Shown: positions 24,605 through 31,768, counted from the first letter of the stretch. The stretch is 33,331 nucleotides of DNA from Candidatus Glomeribacter gigasporarum BEG34 (GCF_000227585.1 NZ_CAFB01000035.1:112075-145405); one strand, 5' to 3'. A program made the numbers and translations. The notes: generated by a model from the sequence alone, not told the origin.

Positions 24605-26251
24605 CTATCCGGAAGGGGGCTTTTTTGTAACGGGCTGCCGTTGGGCGAAATGCCAGGGGAGCAGGTCATTCACCTCAGCGTCGTCCGGGCGTTTGGGGAG
24701 CTCGGTGAGCACTTCGTTGAGGTAGTCCCAAGGTTTGACCTGACAAGCACGGCAGGTGAGCATGAGGCTATAGATCACCGCGCTGGCGCGCGCGCCCGCG
24801 GCCGTATCGCTAAACAGCCAGTTTTTCCGGCCGGTGCAAAAAGGACGAATATCCCGCTCAATGAGGTTATTATCGATGGGGGCATGGCCATCTTCCGCAT
24901 AGCGGCTCAGGTAAATCCACTGCTCGCGGGTGTAGCCAATGGCTTTGCCAAGCAAGCTTTTGGGTAAGACGTGCTGGGCCTGTTCGTCGAGCCAAGCCTT
25001 GAAAGCGGTGAGCACCGGCGCACTGTGCTGCTGTCGCCACCGGTACAAGAGCTCAGGGTGACCCTGCCTATCCCGCGCCAGGGCTTCGACTTTGTATAGC
25101 CGGCGAATGAACGTGAGCGCTTGCTCGGCGCGCCCGTCTTTTTGGGGAGAAGCCTTGAGCGCTTCGTCAAAGCGGCGTCTGGCATGGGCCCAGCAACCGA
25201 AGTGGGTCACGCCTTGAAGAGATCGCCACGCGAGGTAGCCGTCACTGATCAGTTTGCCCGTATACCCGTTCAGAAACGCCTGCGGATGATGTTGTGCGCG
25301 TGAGAGTTGATAGTCAAACAGGACAACCGGTTCAGCGCTGGGTTCGGCGCTCCGATAAGCCCACATGTAGCTTTTGCTCTGGGCGTGCCGACCGGCTTCG
25401 TGCAAGACCTGCAGGGTGGTTTCGTCGCCGTGGATTAGAGGCTGTGTGAGGAGCACGTGATGCATCGCGTCATACAAACGCTGCAGATGGCGTTGACTCG
25501 CGCCAATGAGCCAGTGTCCCATCGTGCCGCGCCCGATCTGAATGCCTGCGCGATGGAATACCTGTTCCATTCGATATAATGGCAAGCCATCGGCATATTT
25601 ACTCGTCATCACCGTGGCAATCGTCGCCGCACTGGCCACGCTGCCAGGCAGCGGCTGCGCAGGCATCTCGGCACGCACCACGGGTGCGCGGATCTCATGA
25701 CGTTCGCAGTGTCGGCAGCCGTATTTGAAGCGCACGTGTTGCCATACCCACACCTGGCGGGGCGGTATATGCAACTGCTCGCTGATGTCTTCGCCGATGC
25801 GGTGCATCATGCGCTGACAGTGCGGGCAGCATTTCTGTGCGTCGGGAAGATCGTATTCAATCCGCTGGCGCGGCAGTTCTGCGGGCAGCGCGCGCCGGCC
25901 CCGCGGGGGTTCGGGTGAGCGCGGCGCCTCTTGCGGCAGACCCGTGTCCAGCAGGGGAACCGTCCTCTCGTCTGTGCCCGGATCCGCTTTGGCTTCGTGC
26001 TCGGCTTCGTTGAACACGCGCTCGCGGGACTTCTCGCTCCGCGGCGCATAGCGCTTCAGTTGCGCAAGCCGGAATTGCTCTTCGAGATAACGCACCCGCT
26101 CGCTTAACTCGGCAATGCGCCGCGCCGCCACCGCCGCGCGCGCTTCGAGCGCTGCCCTGTCCGCTTCGAGCGCTTCTTTGTCCGCTTCAAGTGTGCGGAT
26201 ATAACGCTGAACCGGTGACGGTAAATCAGGAAAACAAGCGTAAGCATTCAT
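24605..26251 (-). CDS. tnpC: IS66 TnpC transposase
   Basis: A 548-residue IS66 DDE transposase. It starts with a coiled coil (about residues 18-65, LEADKEALEADRAALEARAA), followed by a basic linker, a zinc-binding pair of CPHCQ and C-x-HC motifs (about 140-185), and the DDE domain with LIHGDETTLQV, GKLISDGYLAW and NNLIERDIRPF before GRKNWLFSDT. The C-terminal IS66 domain (YSLMLTCRACQVKPWDYL) is complete. Length is in the normal range of 500-550. It follows tnpB after 74 bases. It looks able to act with TnpA and TnpB. Confidence 0.93.
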   Translation of the reverse strand: MNAYACFPDLPSPVQRYIRTLEADKEALEADRAALEARAAVAARRIAELSERVRYLEEQFRLAQLKRYAPRSEKSRERVFNEAEHEAKADPGTDERTVPLLDTGLPQEAPRSPEPPRGRRALPAELPRQRIEYDLPDAQKCCPHCQRMMHRIGEDISEQLHIPPRQVWVWQHVRFKYGCRHCERHEIRAPVVRAEMPAQPLPGSVASAATIATVMTSKYADGLPLYRMEQVFHRAGIQIGRGTMGHWLIGASQRHLQRLYDAMHHVLLTQPLIHGDETTLQVLHEAGRHAQSKSYMWAYRSAEPSAEPVVLFDYQLSRAQHHPQAFLNGYTGKLISDGYLAWRSLQGVTHFGCWAHARRRFDEALKASPQKDGRAEQALTFIRRLYKVEALARDRQGHPELLYRWRQQHSAPVLTAFKAWLDEQAQHVLPKSLLGKAIGYTREQWIYLSRYAEDGHAPIDNNLIERDIRPFCTGRKNWLFSDTAAGARASAVIYSLMLTCRACQVKPWDYLNEVLTELPKRPDDAEVNDLLPWHFAQRQPVTKKPPSG

Positions 26252-26325
26252 ACCGCTTACGATAACTCATCTGCGCCGCTTATCCAGCAGAGGAGACAGG
26301 TCGCACCGCGAACCGCTTGACCTGT

Positions 26326-26676
26326 TTAGCTCACACGCCGATAGGCGCGCCAGGGATGTCGTCGCATCGCTTCAATGTCGATTCCCTCCAGCAGCCAGTG
26401 CAGTTGCTCAATCGTCAGCACCAGGACAGCTTGCTGGCGCGGCCACATGAAGCGATCTGCTTCGAGCCGTTTCGTCAGCAACCAAAAACCATTGCGATCC
26501 CAAAGCAATAACTTCACGCGATCCCGCCGGCGATTGCTGAATGCGTAAACCGCGCGCGCAAATGGATCCCGTTGCAAACTTTGCTCAACCAGCGCAGCGA
26601 GCCCATTAATGCCTTTGCGAAAATCCACAGCCTCACGGTGCAAATACACTTGCAGATCAACGGCCAGATGAAACAT
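26326..26676 (-). CDS. tnpB: IS66 Orf2 accessory protein TnpB
   Basis: A 116-residue IS66 accessory protein. The family start MFHLAVDLQVYLHREAVDFR followed by KGINGLAALVEQ, then VYAFSNRRRDRVKLLLWDRN and GFWLLTKRLE, is unmistakable. The start is taken at ATG 26676, which overlaps the end of tnpA, the usual coupling in IS66; seven more codons are open upstream to 26697. The protein is needed for transposition of IS66-type elements, but its biochemical role is unclear. Confidence 0.92.
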   Translation of the reverse strand: MFHLAVDLQVYLHREAVDFRKGINGLAALVEQSLQRDPFARAVYAFSNRRRDRVKLLLWDRNGFWLLTKRLEADRFMWPRQQAVLVLTIEQLHWLLEGIDIEAMRRHPWRAYRRVS

Positions 26677-27130
26677 CGCCGCGCCCCAACGTTTCAATCA
26701 TCGCACAGACCAACTCCGCGTCCTGACCCAGGCACTCAAGGGTCAGTCTCACGCCATTGGGCAGATAGGCATTGAGCCGGGAGGGCTTCGCAGGATCAGG
26801 CCATTTGCGAGTGGACTGGCTCAGGGCAGGCATACAAGCAGGCCGCTCTCTTATTGCGGGAGCGCTTTTGTTCTGAATGACCGGTACAAACGCCGAGAGT
26901 TTCTCTGCCCCGTCCTTCATGACGCCCTTCTCTCTCGCTCGCCGGTCTCGCCTAATCCATTTATGCAACAGGTTTGCGTTCACTCCATGCGAAAGCGCTA
27001 GGCTAGCTATCGACACGCCCGGCTGCAAGCACGCTTCAACCAGCCGGCTCTTCGCTTGCGGATCAAATATCCGACTGCCATCTCGCTTCACTCTGATTAT
27101 TGGCAGTCCATCACATACCGATTCATCCAT
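26657..27130 (-). CDS. tnpA: IS66 Orf1 DNA-binding protein TnpA
   Basis: A 157-residue protein of the IS66 TnpA type. It has an IS3/IS66 Orf1-like helix-turn-helix (LVEACLQPGVSIASLALSHG, then VNANLLHKWIRR) in the first half and the C-terminal NGVRLTLECLGQDAELVCAM segment usual for IS66. The stop overlaps the tnpB start. Upstream lies a 10-bp perfect hairpin (GGGTGTCCAC/GTGGACACCC, about 27138-27167) and then the right terminal repeat. The start at 27130 is ATG; MDES of this start is partly preserved in the inverted left-end copy at about 24481. Confidence 0.88.
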   Translation of the reverse strand: MDESVCDGLPIIRVKRDGSRIFDPQAKSRLVEACLQPGVSIASLALSHGVNANLLHKWIRRDRRAREKGVMKDGAEKLSAFVPVIQNKSAPAIRERPACMPALSQSTRKWPDPAKPSRLNAYLPNGVRLTLECLGQDAELVCAMIETLGRGDVSSGR

Positions 27131-27137
27131 GTCTTAG

Positions 27138-27167
27138 GGTGTCCACTGTCAATTGGGTGGACACCCA
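27138..27167 (-). repeat. 10-bp stem hairpin inside the IS66 right end
   Basis: GGGTGTCCAC and GTGGACACCC form a perfect stem around a 10-base loop just before tnpA. A matching hairpin (GGTGTCCACC/GGTGGACACC) occurs in the inverted end copy near 24438-24466. It may regulate tnpA expression. Confidence 0.5.
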
Positions 27168-27218
27168 TACTCCGCTTCTACCCTGCAATGCGCCAGGTGC
27201 AGAAAATTGAGCGCTTAC

Positions 27219-27571
27219 GATGAACCCACTGCTCTACTCCCTTTTCATCGGGATCAACGAGATGGGCTACGTGCCCATCGATCCCAAAGCCAGACCCCCT
27301 GCTTTTTGAATGGCTGTCCAACCTCATGAAAAAGGGTCAGTCCTGATCACAACGCACCTGAATTTCGAAGAATGGGTACACGTCTTTGGGCACACCCAGA
27401 TGACTCAAACCCTCATTGTTCGGTTCACCTACCCTTGCCTTGTGCTGGAAACAGCCAACAAAAGTGGGCGGTTGAAGAACTGAAAAAAGAACAAAACGGG
27501 CAGGACACAACTCAATAATAGGGTCTGTTGGACTCACGGGGGGAGGGGGCATTTTTCAACTGAACTTTACA
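27219..27571 (+). pseudogene. Decayed istB remnant and IS21-type right end
   Basis: The + strand reads YSLFIGINEMGYVPIDPKA, then in a shifted frame LLFEWLSNLMKKG, then in another frame VLITTHLNFEEWVHVFGHTQ and on to ETANKSGRLKN. These are pieces of an IstB ATPase (Walker B onward), of a different lineage than the one at 22087, broken by at least two frameshifts (near 27293 and 27331). At about 27545-27571 the sequence GGGGCATTTTTCAACTGAAC runs to a terminal ACA, and so looks like an IS21-family end. The 5' part was removed where the IS66 element now sits. Confidence 0.75.
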
Positions 27572-27590
27572 GTGAACGATTTGACCAGCA

Positions 27591-27923
27591 TCAGGTAGCC
27601 GGTTTGGTTAAGAGGATGAGGCCATTGGGTGCAGTAATGCCGAGTTCTTTGGCTTCGTACGAATTTCGTACGAAGTCATCTTTGCCTTCGATCAGTTTGT
27701 TTTGGTGAGCGCGGAAATTGCGACCAGCCGTATCTTCAGGACGACGATGCGCCTTATCCATCATCGCGAGTGTGATGACGGGCTGACCTTGATAGAAAAG
27801 GATGGGAAGTGCGACGTTGTACGGAAGATGCACAACCGGCGCGGATGCGCCTAAGATGGATGTGTCATGGCATGACGCCTGTAGTGCGGTTTTATTCCCC
27901 CCCTCTATCAAAAAGGGGGGCAA
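27591..27923 (-). pseudogene. Phage antirepressor-like ORF6N domain, truncated
   Basis: The 110-residue frame carries ALPILFYQGQPVITLAMMDK, then HRRPEDTAGRNFRAHQNKL and KELGITAPNGLILLTK, the N-terminal DNA-binding part of ORF6N/Rha-like phage antirepressors. After LLTK, where these proteins continue with GYLML and a longer C-terminus, it reads three codons and stops, 20 bases from the IS21-type end at 27571. The C-terminal part is therefore gone. The first ~30 residues look unlike the family and the start is uncertain. It points to a prophage or phage-like element to the right of the insertion pile-up. Confidence 0.6.
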
Positions 27924-27975
27924 ACCGAATGGGATTGATAGACCGGACTACAGGTACCGGCGAGCCTTGCGCCCC

Positions 27976-28356
27976 CTATCCGGCCCGCCATAGAAGCAAT
28001 GCCAGACATTTGACACAAAAAAGCCGCTTCCGTTTGAAATAAATACGGCGTGGCTCTTCTGCGCCTGTAGTACACGGGCTTGCAAACCCGCCTGCTGATG
28101 GTTCAGCATTGAGCGCAATATAAGCCGCCTCATCAGAGGACGTTAAGGGCCGTATATAAAAAAAGCGGCTTCCCTTTGTTAATATCAGTAACGAATAGCC
28201 AAACTCGATACGATCTTCACGCGGGAGCCGCCAGAACCATGAAAAATGTACGTCAAGAATTGAGCGACAAAGGCGCGCAAGTACCGCCGTGTCGTAATCC
28301 AGCACCGCTGCCAATTGCGCCGCCATCGCCAGCCCCTCAAAATCCAGCGAAAGCAT
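27976..28356 (-). CDS. Hypothetical protein, doubtful, 126 aa
   Basis: From ATG 28356 this frame reads MLSLDFEGLAMAAQLAAVLD, YDTAVLARLCRSILDVHFSW and later GSRFFYIRPLTSSDEAAYIA. I do not recognise it. It is the only part of a long minus-strand open frame (to 29367) not shadowed by better + strand genes. In an overlapping frame (27948-28133) the strand reads SNGSGFFVSNVWHCFYGG, a pattern I associate with small phage Ash-like or Icd-like proteins, but I cannot confirm this. A short + strand frame (28239-28397) is the alternative. Coding is plausible but not shown. Confidence 0.3.
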   Translation of the reverse strand: MLSLDFEGLAMAAQLAAVLDYDTAVLARLCRSILDVHFSWFWRLPREDRIEFGYSLLILTKGSRFFYIRPLTSSDEAAYIALNAEPSAGGFASPCTTGAEEPRRIYFKRKRLFCVKCLALLLWRAG

Positions 28357-28371
28357 CAAAGGAAAATGACT

Positions 28372-28842
28372 ATGAACTACCCAAGGACACACTATGAAGC
28401 CGTCTTGGACGTGCGATATGGCTGGCGTTTTAATGAACTGAATGAACGCTTTTATCAGCGCCTGGATGGGCTGTTGGGTTTTATATGCTATTTTGGTGGC
28501 AGCGCAACCTTGATAGGGGTACTTGCTCACCATCCAGTCTTTACGACTATAGCGAGTCTGTGCGTAGCTTCTGCCGGTGTGCTGAATCATTTGATTTCCG
28601 CATCCAGGAAAGCGTATGCACATGCCATTGCGAGGGCGAAATATGCTGCCCTTGACGCACGCGCGCCTCGCTTGAAATTGGAAGAATTGGACGCTGAACT
28701 GAAGCGCTTGCAAGGCAATAGCCCGAACGGAATCAGGGCGCTTTCCATGCCTGCCTTTAATACAAATCTCTTGAGTAATGGACGGCCTGATAAAATACAG
28801 TCCCTGACTTTCTGGCACAAATGGGTAAATTTGATGGCTTGA
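28372..28842 (+). CDS. Two-helix membrane protein, possibly SLATT-like
   Basis: A 156-residue protein with two adjoining hydrophobic helices (about residues 33-50, LLGFICYFGGSATLIGVLAH, and 56-74, TIASLCVASAGVLNHLI), a cytoplasmic helical region with an acidic and basic heptad-like pattern (RLKLEELDAELKRLQG) and a polar tail. This layout recalls SLATT-domain proteins, pore-like effectors in some anti-phage systems, but the match is by topology only. The start at 28372 is favoured by AAAGGA eight bases before it; ATG 28366 is closer than ideal. The DUF1640-like gene follows on the same strand after 37 bases. Confidence 0.6.
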   Translation: MNYPRTHYEAVLDVRYGWRFNELNERFYQRLDGLLGFICYFGGSATLIGVLAHHPVFTTIASLCVASAGVLNHLISASRKAYAHAIARAKYAALDARAPRLKLEELDAELKRLQGNSPNGIRALSMPAFNTNLLSNGRPDKIQSLTFWHKWVNLMA

Positions 28843-28879
28843 TAGCTGTGCCAGGGTTGATGCAAAGGAGAATTGATTT

Positions 28880-29335
28880 ATGGCGCTTCCCGCTTTCGAC
28901 ACGCTCAGAGTAGCCAACCGGCTTAAAGCTGTTGGCGTTCCATCCGCACAGGCTGAGGCGGAGGCAGAAGTTTTATCTGAAGTCTTTGAAGTCAACCTGA
29001 AAGAGTTGGCGACAAAAGAAGATTTGCGAGCAACCAAAGAAGATTTGCGCCGCGAAATTGGCGATTTGCGCAAGGACATGGACGCCAAGTTCGCGGGCGT
29101 AGATGCCAAGTTTGCGGGCGTGGATGCCAAGCTTGCGGCTATGGAAGAGCGCTCTGACGCCAAGCACGAATCGCTGCGCAAGGATATGGACGCCAAGCAC
29201 GAATCGCTGCGCAAGGACATGGAGCTTATGGCTGCTCGCTTTGAAAAGCGGCTCCTGATTTTGGGCGTGACGTTAGGCTCCATCACCCTGTTCGGCCAAA
29301 ATGCCCTCAGTACCTTGCTGCGGCTGTTCCAATGA
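28880..29335 (+). CDS. DUF1640/CCDC90-like coiled-coil protein
   Basis: A 151-residue protein: an N-terminal globular part (MALPAFDTLRVANRLKAVGV, then AEAEAEVLSEVF), a coiled coil of near-repeats (KEDLRATKEDLR, three DAKFAGV-type heptads, two DAKHESLRKDM units) and one C-terminal membrane helix (LLILGVTLGSITLFGQNALS). This is the form of DUF1640 proteins, related to mitochondrial CCDC90/MCUR1; the bacterial role is unknown. AAAGGAG lies nine bases before the ATG. The coiled coil is built from DNA tandem repeats and so can vary in length. Confidence 0.8.
   Translation: MALPAFDTLRVANRLKAVGVPSAQAEAEAEVLSEVFEVNLKELATKEDLRATKEDLRREIGDLRKDMDAKFAGVDAKFAGVDAKLAAMEERSDAKHESLRKDMDAKHESLRKDMELMAARFEKRLLILGVTLGSITLFGQNALSTLLRLFQ
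29081..29221 (+). repeat. Tandem repeats inside the coiled-coil gene
   Basis: Three 21-base units (29081-29143) encode DAK(F/L)A-type heptads, and two 33-base units (29156-29188 and 29189-29221) differ at one base (gatatg against gacatg). The 33-base unit encodes DAKHESLRKDM. Units are multiples of three, so gain or loss keeps the frame. Confidence 0.85.
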
Positions 29336-29359
29336 TGCATAAGATTTCTCCTGTGCTGC

Positions 29360-29809
29360 TCAGTCATTCGCAGCGCGCAGCCTTGAGAATTTGACTTTGA
29401 GAAATGTGCGTAGCGTGTCTGTGTGCTTGAATCGAGCGCCGCCTGCTTTTTCCAACTGTTCGACGTTCCAGTACCCTTCTATTTCACTCAAGGCATCCAG
29501 CAATTTGTAAACGGGTTCTTCGCCTCGCTTTCTTTTAATTGGGTAACGGGTTTGTAAAGTCTCTGGAAATAGCTCGCCCTGTGCGATTTCGTCTCGGTCT
29601 GGATGAAATTTGGAGGCCAATAATTTCCGAGCCATCTGTTTAAGATGTTCCATACAGGCGTACTGAACATGCGCATCCACAGAGGTATTGCCGTAGGCGT
29701 CGTAAACCTGATTGGCAATCCATGACGGTGGCAAGTCATTCATATCCTGTTCGCTCGCTTCCACAATGGCCGCCCTCATTTTTTGCTGGATGTCTTCGTG
29801 TAAACTCAT
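29360..29809 (-). CDS. Phage-like hypothetical protein, 149 aa
   Basis: A 149-residue soluble protein I do not recognise by function. It begins MSLHEDIQQKMRAAIVEASE and includes WIANQVYDAYG, EHLKQMARKLLASKF and TDTLRTFLKVKFSRLRAAND. The style is that of DNA-associated phage or plasmid accessory proteins, with a helical N-terminal part and a basic C-terminus. Its ATG overlaps the stop of the gene before it by one base (TGATG), so it is translated with it. Last gene of the minus-strand run. Confidence 0.65.
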   Translation of the reverse strand: MSLHEDIQQKMRAAIVEASEQDMNDLPPSWIANQVYDAYGNTSVDAHVQYACMEHLKQMARKLLASKFHPDRDEIAQGELFPETLQTRYPIKRKRGEEPVYKLLDALSEIEGYWNVEQLEKAGGARFKHTDTLRTFLKVKFSRLRAAND

Positions 29810-30606
29810 CAGATAACCTCGCTGAATTGCTGATAAAAATCAGTGAGCACAGGCACAAGGCGGCGCATGTCCTTCTGCATTTCGGGCGTCATCGTCTGAA
29901 ATAGATAACCAGGCGTTTTTGATGTGTAGCCTTCCCGTTCAAAGTCGAGTGTGTAGTCCCATATCCATCGGGCGGTTTCATCTACGCTTTCCGCTTCACG
30001 CACTTCTGGGCCTCTGTAGGCTTCCCGAATAAGCCTTGCTGTGGTCGGTTTTTTTGACGGATTACGGATTGCGACTTCAAAGTCTTTTTCTGGAATGGCG
30101 GCGAGCTTTTGGTAGCGGTTTGCCATCTGGCGCGATATACCGTTCGCTTCTAAAGCGGCAGCGTAGGGGAAGATGCATGTCCCATCGTTGGACGTGCATC
30201 CCTCGTGTTCAGAGATACATGTTTGATCGTGCAACATGCATCCTGATTCCGAATCACTTTCGCCGGATAAGACAGATGCAGTCCGTCTTTCGTCATGGTT
30301 ATTGTTGTTACCACGCCCCAAGATGGCATGTGTCCGTTCTGCCCGTTCCTCCCTCGGCATTCTCGGCAATTCCCTTAACAACTCTCCCATCCTGCGCTGC
30401 GCTCGGTTTCTGATTTCCCGCGCTTTATCCTCGGCTTCGGTATTTCGGGCTTGTTGCGCATAGACTTCCAATGCACGGGCTTTATCCCGCAGTTCTTTAA
30501 CCTCATCGACGCGGTGGCATTCGGCAATGGCTTTGCACATCGCTTCGTACCGGACGAGTGCGGGTGGTTGCGTTTTTGCTGGCATGGCGTTTTGGTTCCC
30601 GCTCAT
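29809..30606 (-). CDS. Phage/mobile-element protein with KARALEVYAQQA region
   Basis: A 265-residue protein from ATG 30606, chosen because GGAG lies just before it; the frame is open to 30720. Residues ~15-80 read LVRYEAMCKAIAECHRVDEV, then RDKARALEVYAQQARNTEAE and RNRAQRRMGELLRELP, a helical block common in phage and integrative-element proteins of unknown function. The middle (about 95-150) is hydrophilic with several Cys and His residues and looks unstructured. The end has ISRQMANRYQKLAAIPEKDF, a ParB- or helix-turn-helix-like segment, so DNA binding is possible. The stop overlaps the next start. Confidence 0.65.
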   Translation of the reverse strand: MSGNQNAMPAKTQPPALVRYEAMCKAIAECHRVDEVKELRDKARALEVYAQQARNTEAEDKAREIRNRAQRRMGELLRELPRMPREERAERTHAILGRGNNNNHDERRTASVLSGESDSESGCMLHDQTCISEHEGCTSNDGTCIFPYAAALEANGISRQMANRYQKLAAIPEKDFEVAIRNPSKKPTTARLIREAYRGPEVREAESVDETARWIWDYTLDFEREGYTSKTPGYLFQTMTPEMQKDMRRLVPVLTDFYQQFSEVI

Positions 30607-30662
30607 GCTTCGCTCCGCTGCGGAAGTTCTAGCAATCGATTTCATACGTTCGCCCGCGATAT

Positions 30663-30878
30663 TCACGAGTTGCCGTCGATGCGCGCGTCGCCGGATATCT
30701 GTGCGTTGCCGGATACCCATGCCTCTCTCTCATGGCTCAAGTTCTCCTCTTTCTCGATGTAGCCGCCCAGGTCGCCTTTCTTCATGCCTCTAAAATCCCT
30801 CAGTGCCCGAATGCGGTAGAGCGTTCTGCCGTCGTACTCGATGCAGTCATCTTTCAGTAATTCGTATTTCTTGCTCAT
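30663..30878 (-). CDS. Short beta-helix-type phage protein, probably truncated
   Basis: A 71-residue protein from ATG 30878, which overlaps the preceding gene by four bases (ATGA). It reads MSKKYELLKDDCIEYDGRTL, then YRIRALRDFRGMKKGDLGGY and SGNAQISGDARIDGNS. The pattern LGG(W/Y)IEKE-x-NLS and x-x-GNA repeats is that of phage proteins forming a left-handed beta-helix. Relatives usually carry more such repeats; here the frame stops after two. Frame continuity with the downstream 30720 open frame suggests a joint or frameshift near 30663. Confidence 0.6.
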   Translation of the reverse strand: MSKKYELLKDDCIEYDGRTLYRIRALRDFRGMKKGDLGGYIEKEENLSHEREAWVSGNAQISGDARIDGNS

Positions 30879-31096
30879 GTTTCGCTCCGTTTTGGTGGTG
30901 CGGGTAAGGGCATCCAGTGGGTGACTTCGCATTGCATCAAGGGGCCGGAGGGCGTGATCCAGCGCTCTTTAAGCAAAGAGGTACGCCGGATAAACTCGGA
31001 TTTAAAGGGTTCAGGGTCTGGGTCATTCATATCGATGGCCATCACGATTTCACCTTCTGACGGCTTCTGCTGTTTGGCATCTATCCACTTGTTCAT
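30875..31096 (-). CDS. DUF551-type phage protein
   Basis: A 73-residue protein starting MNKWIDAKQQKPSEGEIVMA and ending CEVTHWMPLPAPPKRSET. The W-x-x-x-xx-xP start and the VTHWMPLPxPP ending are the marks of DUF551, small proteins of unknown function in lambdoid phages and other prophages. It overlaps the next gene by four bases. Upstream lies the long inverted repeat at 31125-31197. Confidence 0.8.
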   Translation of the reverse strand: MNKWIDAKQQKPSEGEIVMAIDMNDPDPEPFKSEFIRRTSLLKERWITPSGPLMQCEVTHWMPLPAPPKRSET

Positions 31097-31124
31097 CTAT
31101 GATTCCTTTATCGTTCATGCGCTT

Positions 31125-31197
31125 GGGTGAGCGCAGAGGGGCGGGAACATTACGTTCCCTAGAGCTTGAGATTTCTTTCTTGCCTCTGCGCTCGCCC
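31125..31197. repeat. Nested inverted repeat, 15-bp outer and 6-bp inner stem
   Basis: GGGTGAGCGCAGAGG (31125-31139) pairs with CCTCTGCGCTCGCCC (31183-31197), 14 of 15 as Watson-Crick pairs and one G-T. Inside, GGGAAC (31143-31148) pairs with GTTCCC (31154-31159). No good T-tract follows on either strand. It lies between the DUF551 gene and the next gene upstream, in about 220 bases that hold no convincing gene. Confidence 0.7.
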
Positions 31198-31322
31198 AAA
31201 CACACGCTGATGTTTGGGAAAAAAGCCCGTGTCGTGGGCCAGACGGTTCTATTCGCTTGCGTTGTCAGAACCTGGAGAAACTGATTTCGCAAGCGTGGCG
31301 GCTTCCCGATACAGGGGTTGAA

Positions 31323-31508
31323 TTACGATGCCGCCACGTTGCCGGTTGTGCGAAAGACCGCACCTGCACGCGTAACATCGCTGAGCGCATGGCAAATGGC
31401 GTCGGTAATCCGTCTGGCCTCGCTCATGGCATTGGCGAGCGAGGCCAGACAGCGGCTTGCCCGCTCCAGATGGCAGGCAGATTCGCGGGTCGTTTCGGTG
31501 TGAGTCAT
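31323..31508 (-). CDS. Small phage-like protein, 61 aa
   Basis: A 61-residue helical protein (MTHTETTRESACHLERASRC, then ICHALSDVTRAGAVFRTTGN). A GAGGAAAA ribosome site lies just before the ATG. Its C-terminal half resembles that of the next gene upstream (31547-31768): both have a helix followed by (K/R)AG-x-VFR. Function unknown. Confidence 0.5.
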   Translation of the reverse strand: MTHTETTRESACHLERASRCLASLANAMSEARRITDAICHALSDVTRAGAVFRTTGNVAAS

Positions 31509-31546
31509 GTTTTTTCCTCAGCGGTTCAATCAAAATGTCATCGGAT

Positions 31547-31768
31547 TCATTCGGCAATCTTGGTGACGGAGCGAAACACTTTTCCCGCCTTCTGCACGTC
31601 GTCGATCAGGCGCAGAATGTCTTTCGCCAGTAAAGGCGGGTTATCGGTGGCTGTTTCCCGATAGGCGTAGGCTTGCGCTGAGATAGAACCGCCGATGTCC
31701 TCAATGCGACGAACGGCTTCAAAGACTTCACGAGGAAGTTCTCGCTTTGGATCTTGGGTTTCAGTCAT
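31547..31768 (-). CDS. Small phage-like protein, 73 aa
   Basis: A 73-residue acidic-then-basic helical protein (MTETQDPKRELPREVFEAVR, later DILRLIDDVQKAGKVFRSVT). The start overlaps the stop of the preceding gene (ATGA). The ending KAGKVFR resembles RAGAVFR of the 61-aa gene. I do not know the family or function. Confidence 0.55.
   Translation of the reverse strand: MTETQDPKRELPREVFEAVRRIEDIGGSISAQAYAYRETATDNPPLLAKDILRLIDDVQKAGKVFRSVTKIAE

Larger units (their letters stand above)
24386..27218 (-). mobile_element. IS66-family element with tnpA-tnpB-tnpC
   Basis: Perfect 22-bp terminal inverted repeats lie at 24386-24407 (GTAAGCGCTCAA...TCTGCAC) and 27197-27218. A third copy with one mismatch lies at 24490-24511 in the same direction as the left one. 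The 104 bases between the two left copies resemble an inverted, diverged copy of the right end up to the first codons of tnpA. Flanking octamers (gttaatga and gatgaacc) do not match, so there is no target duplication. The functional element is probably 24490-27218, with 24386-24489 left by another IS66 copy. Confidence 0.85.

Noticed and set aside
27898-27920. CCCCCC/GGGGGG hairpin as a terminator
   Set aside because: No T-tract follows on either strand, and it falls within the uncertain start of the antirepressor frame.
27976-29367. 463-residue minus-strand open frame
   Set aside because: Most of it is antisense to two + strand genes with good ribosome sites and clear protein features; only the part up to 28356 was kept, at low confidence.
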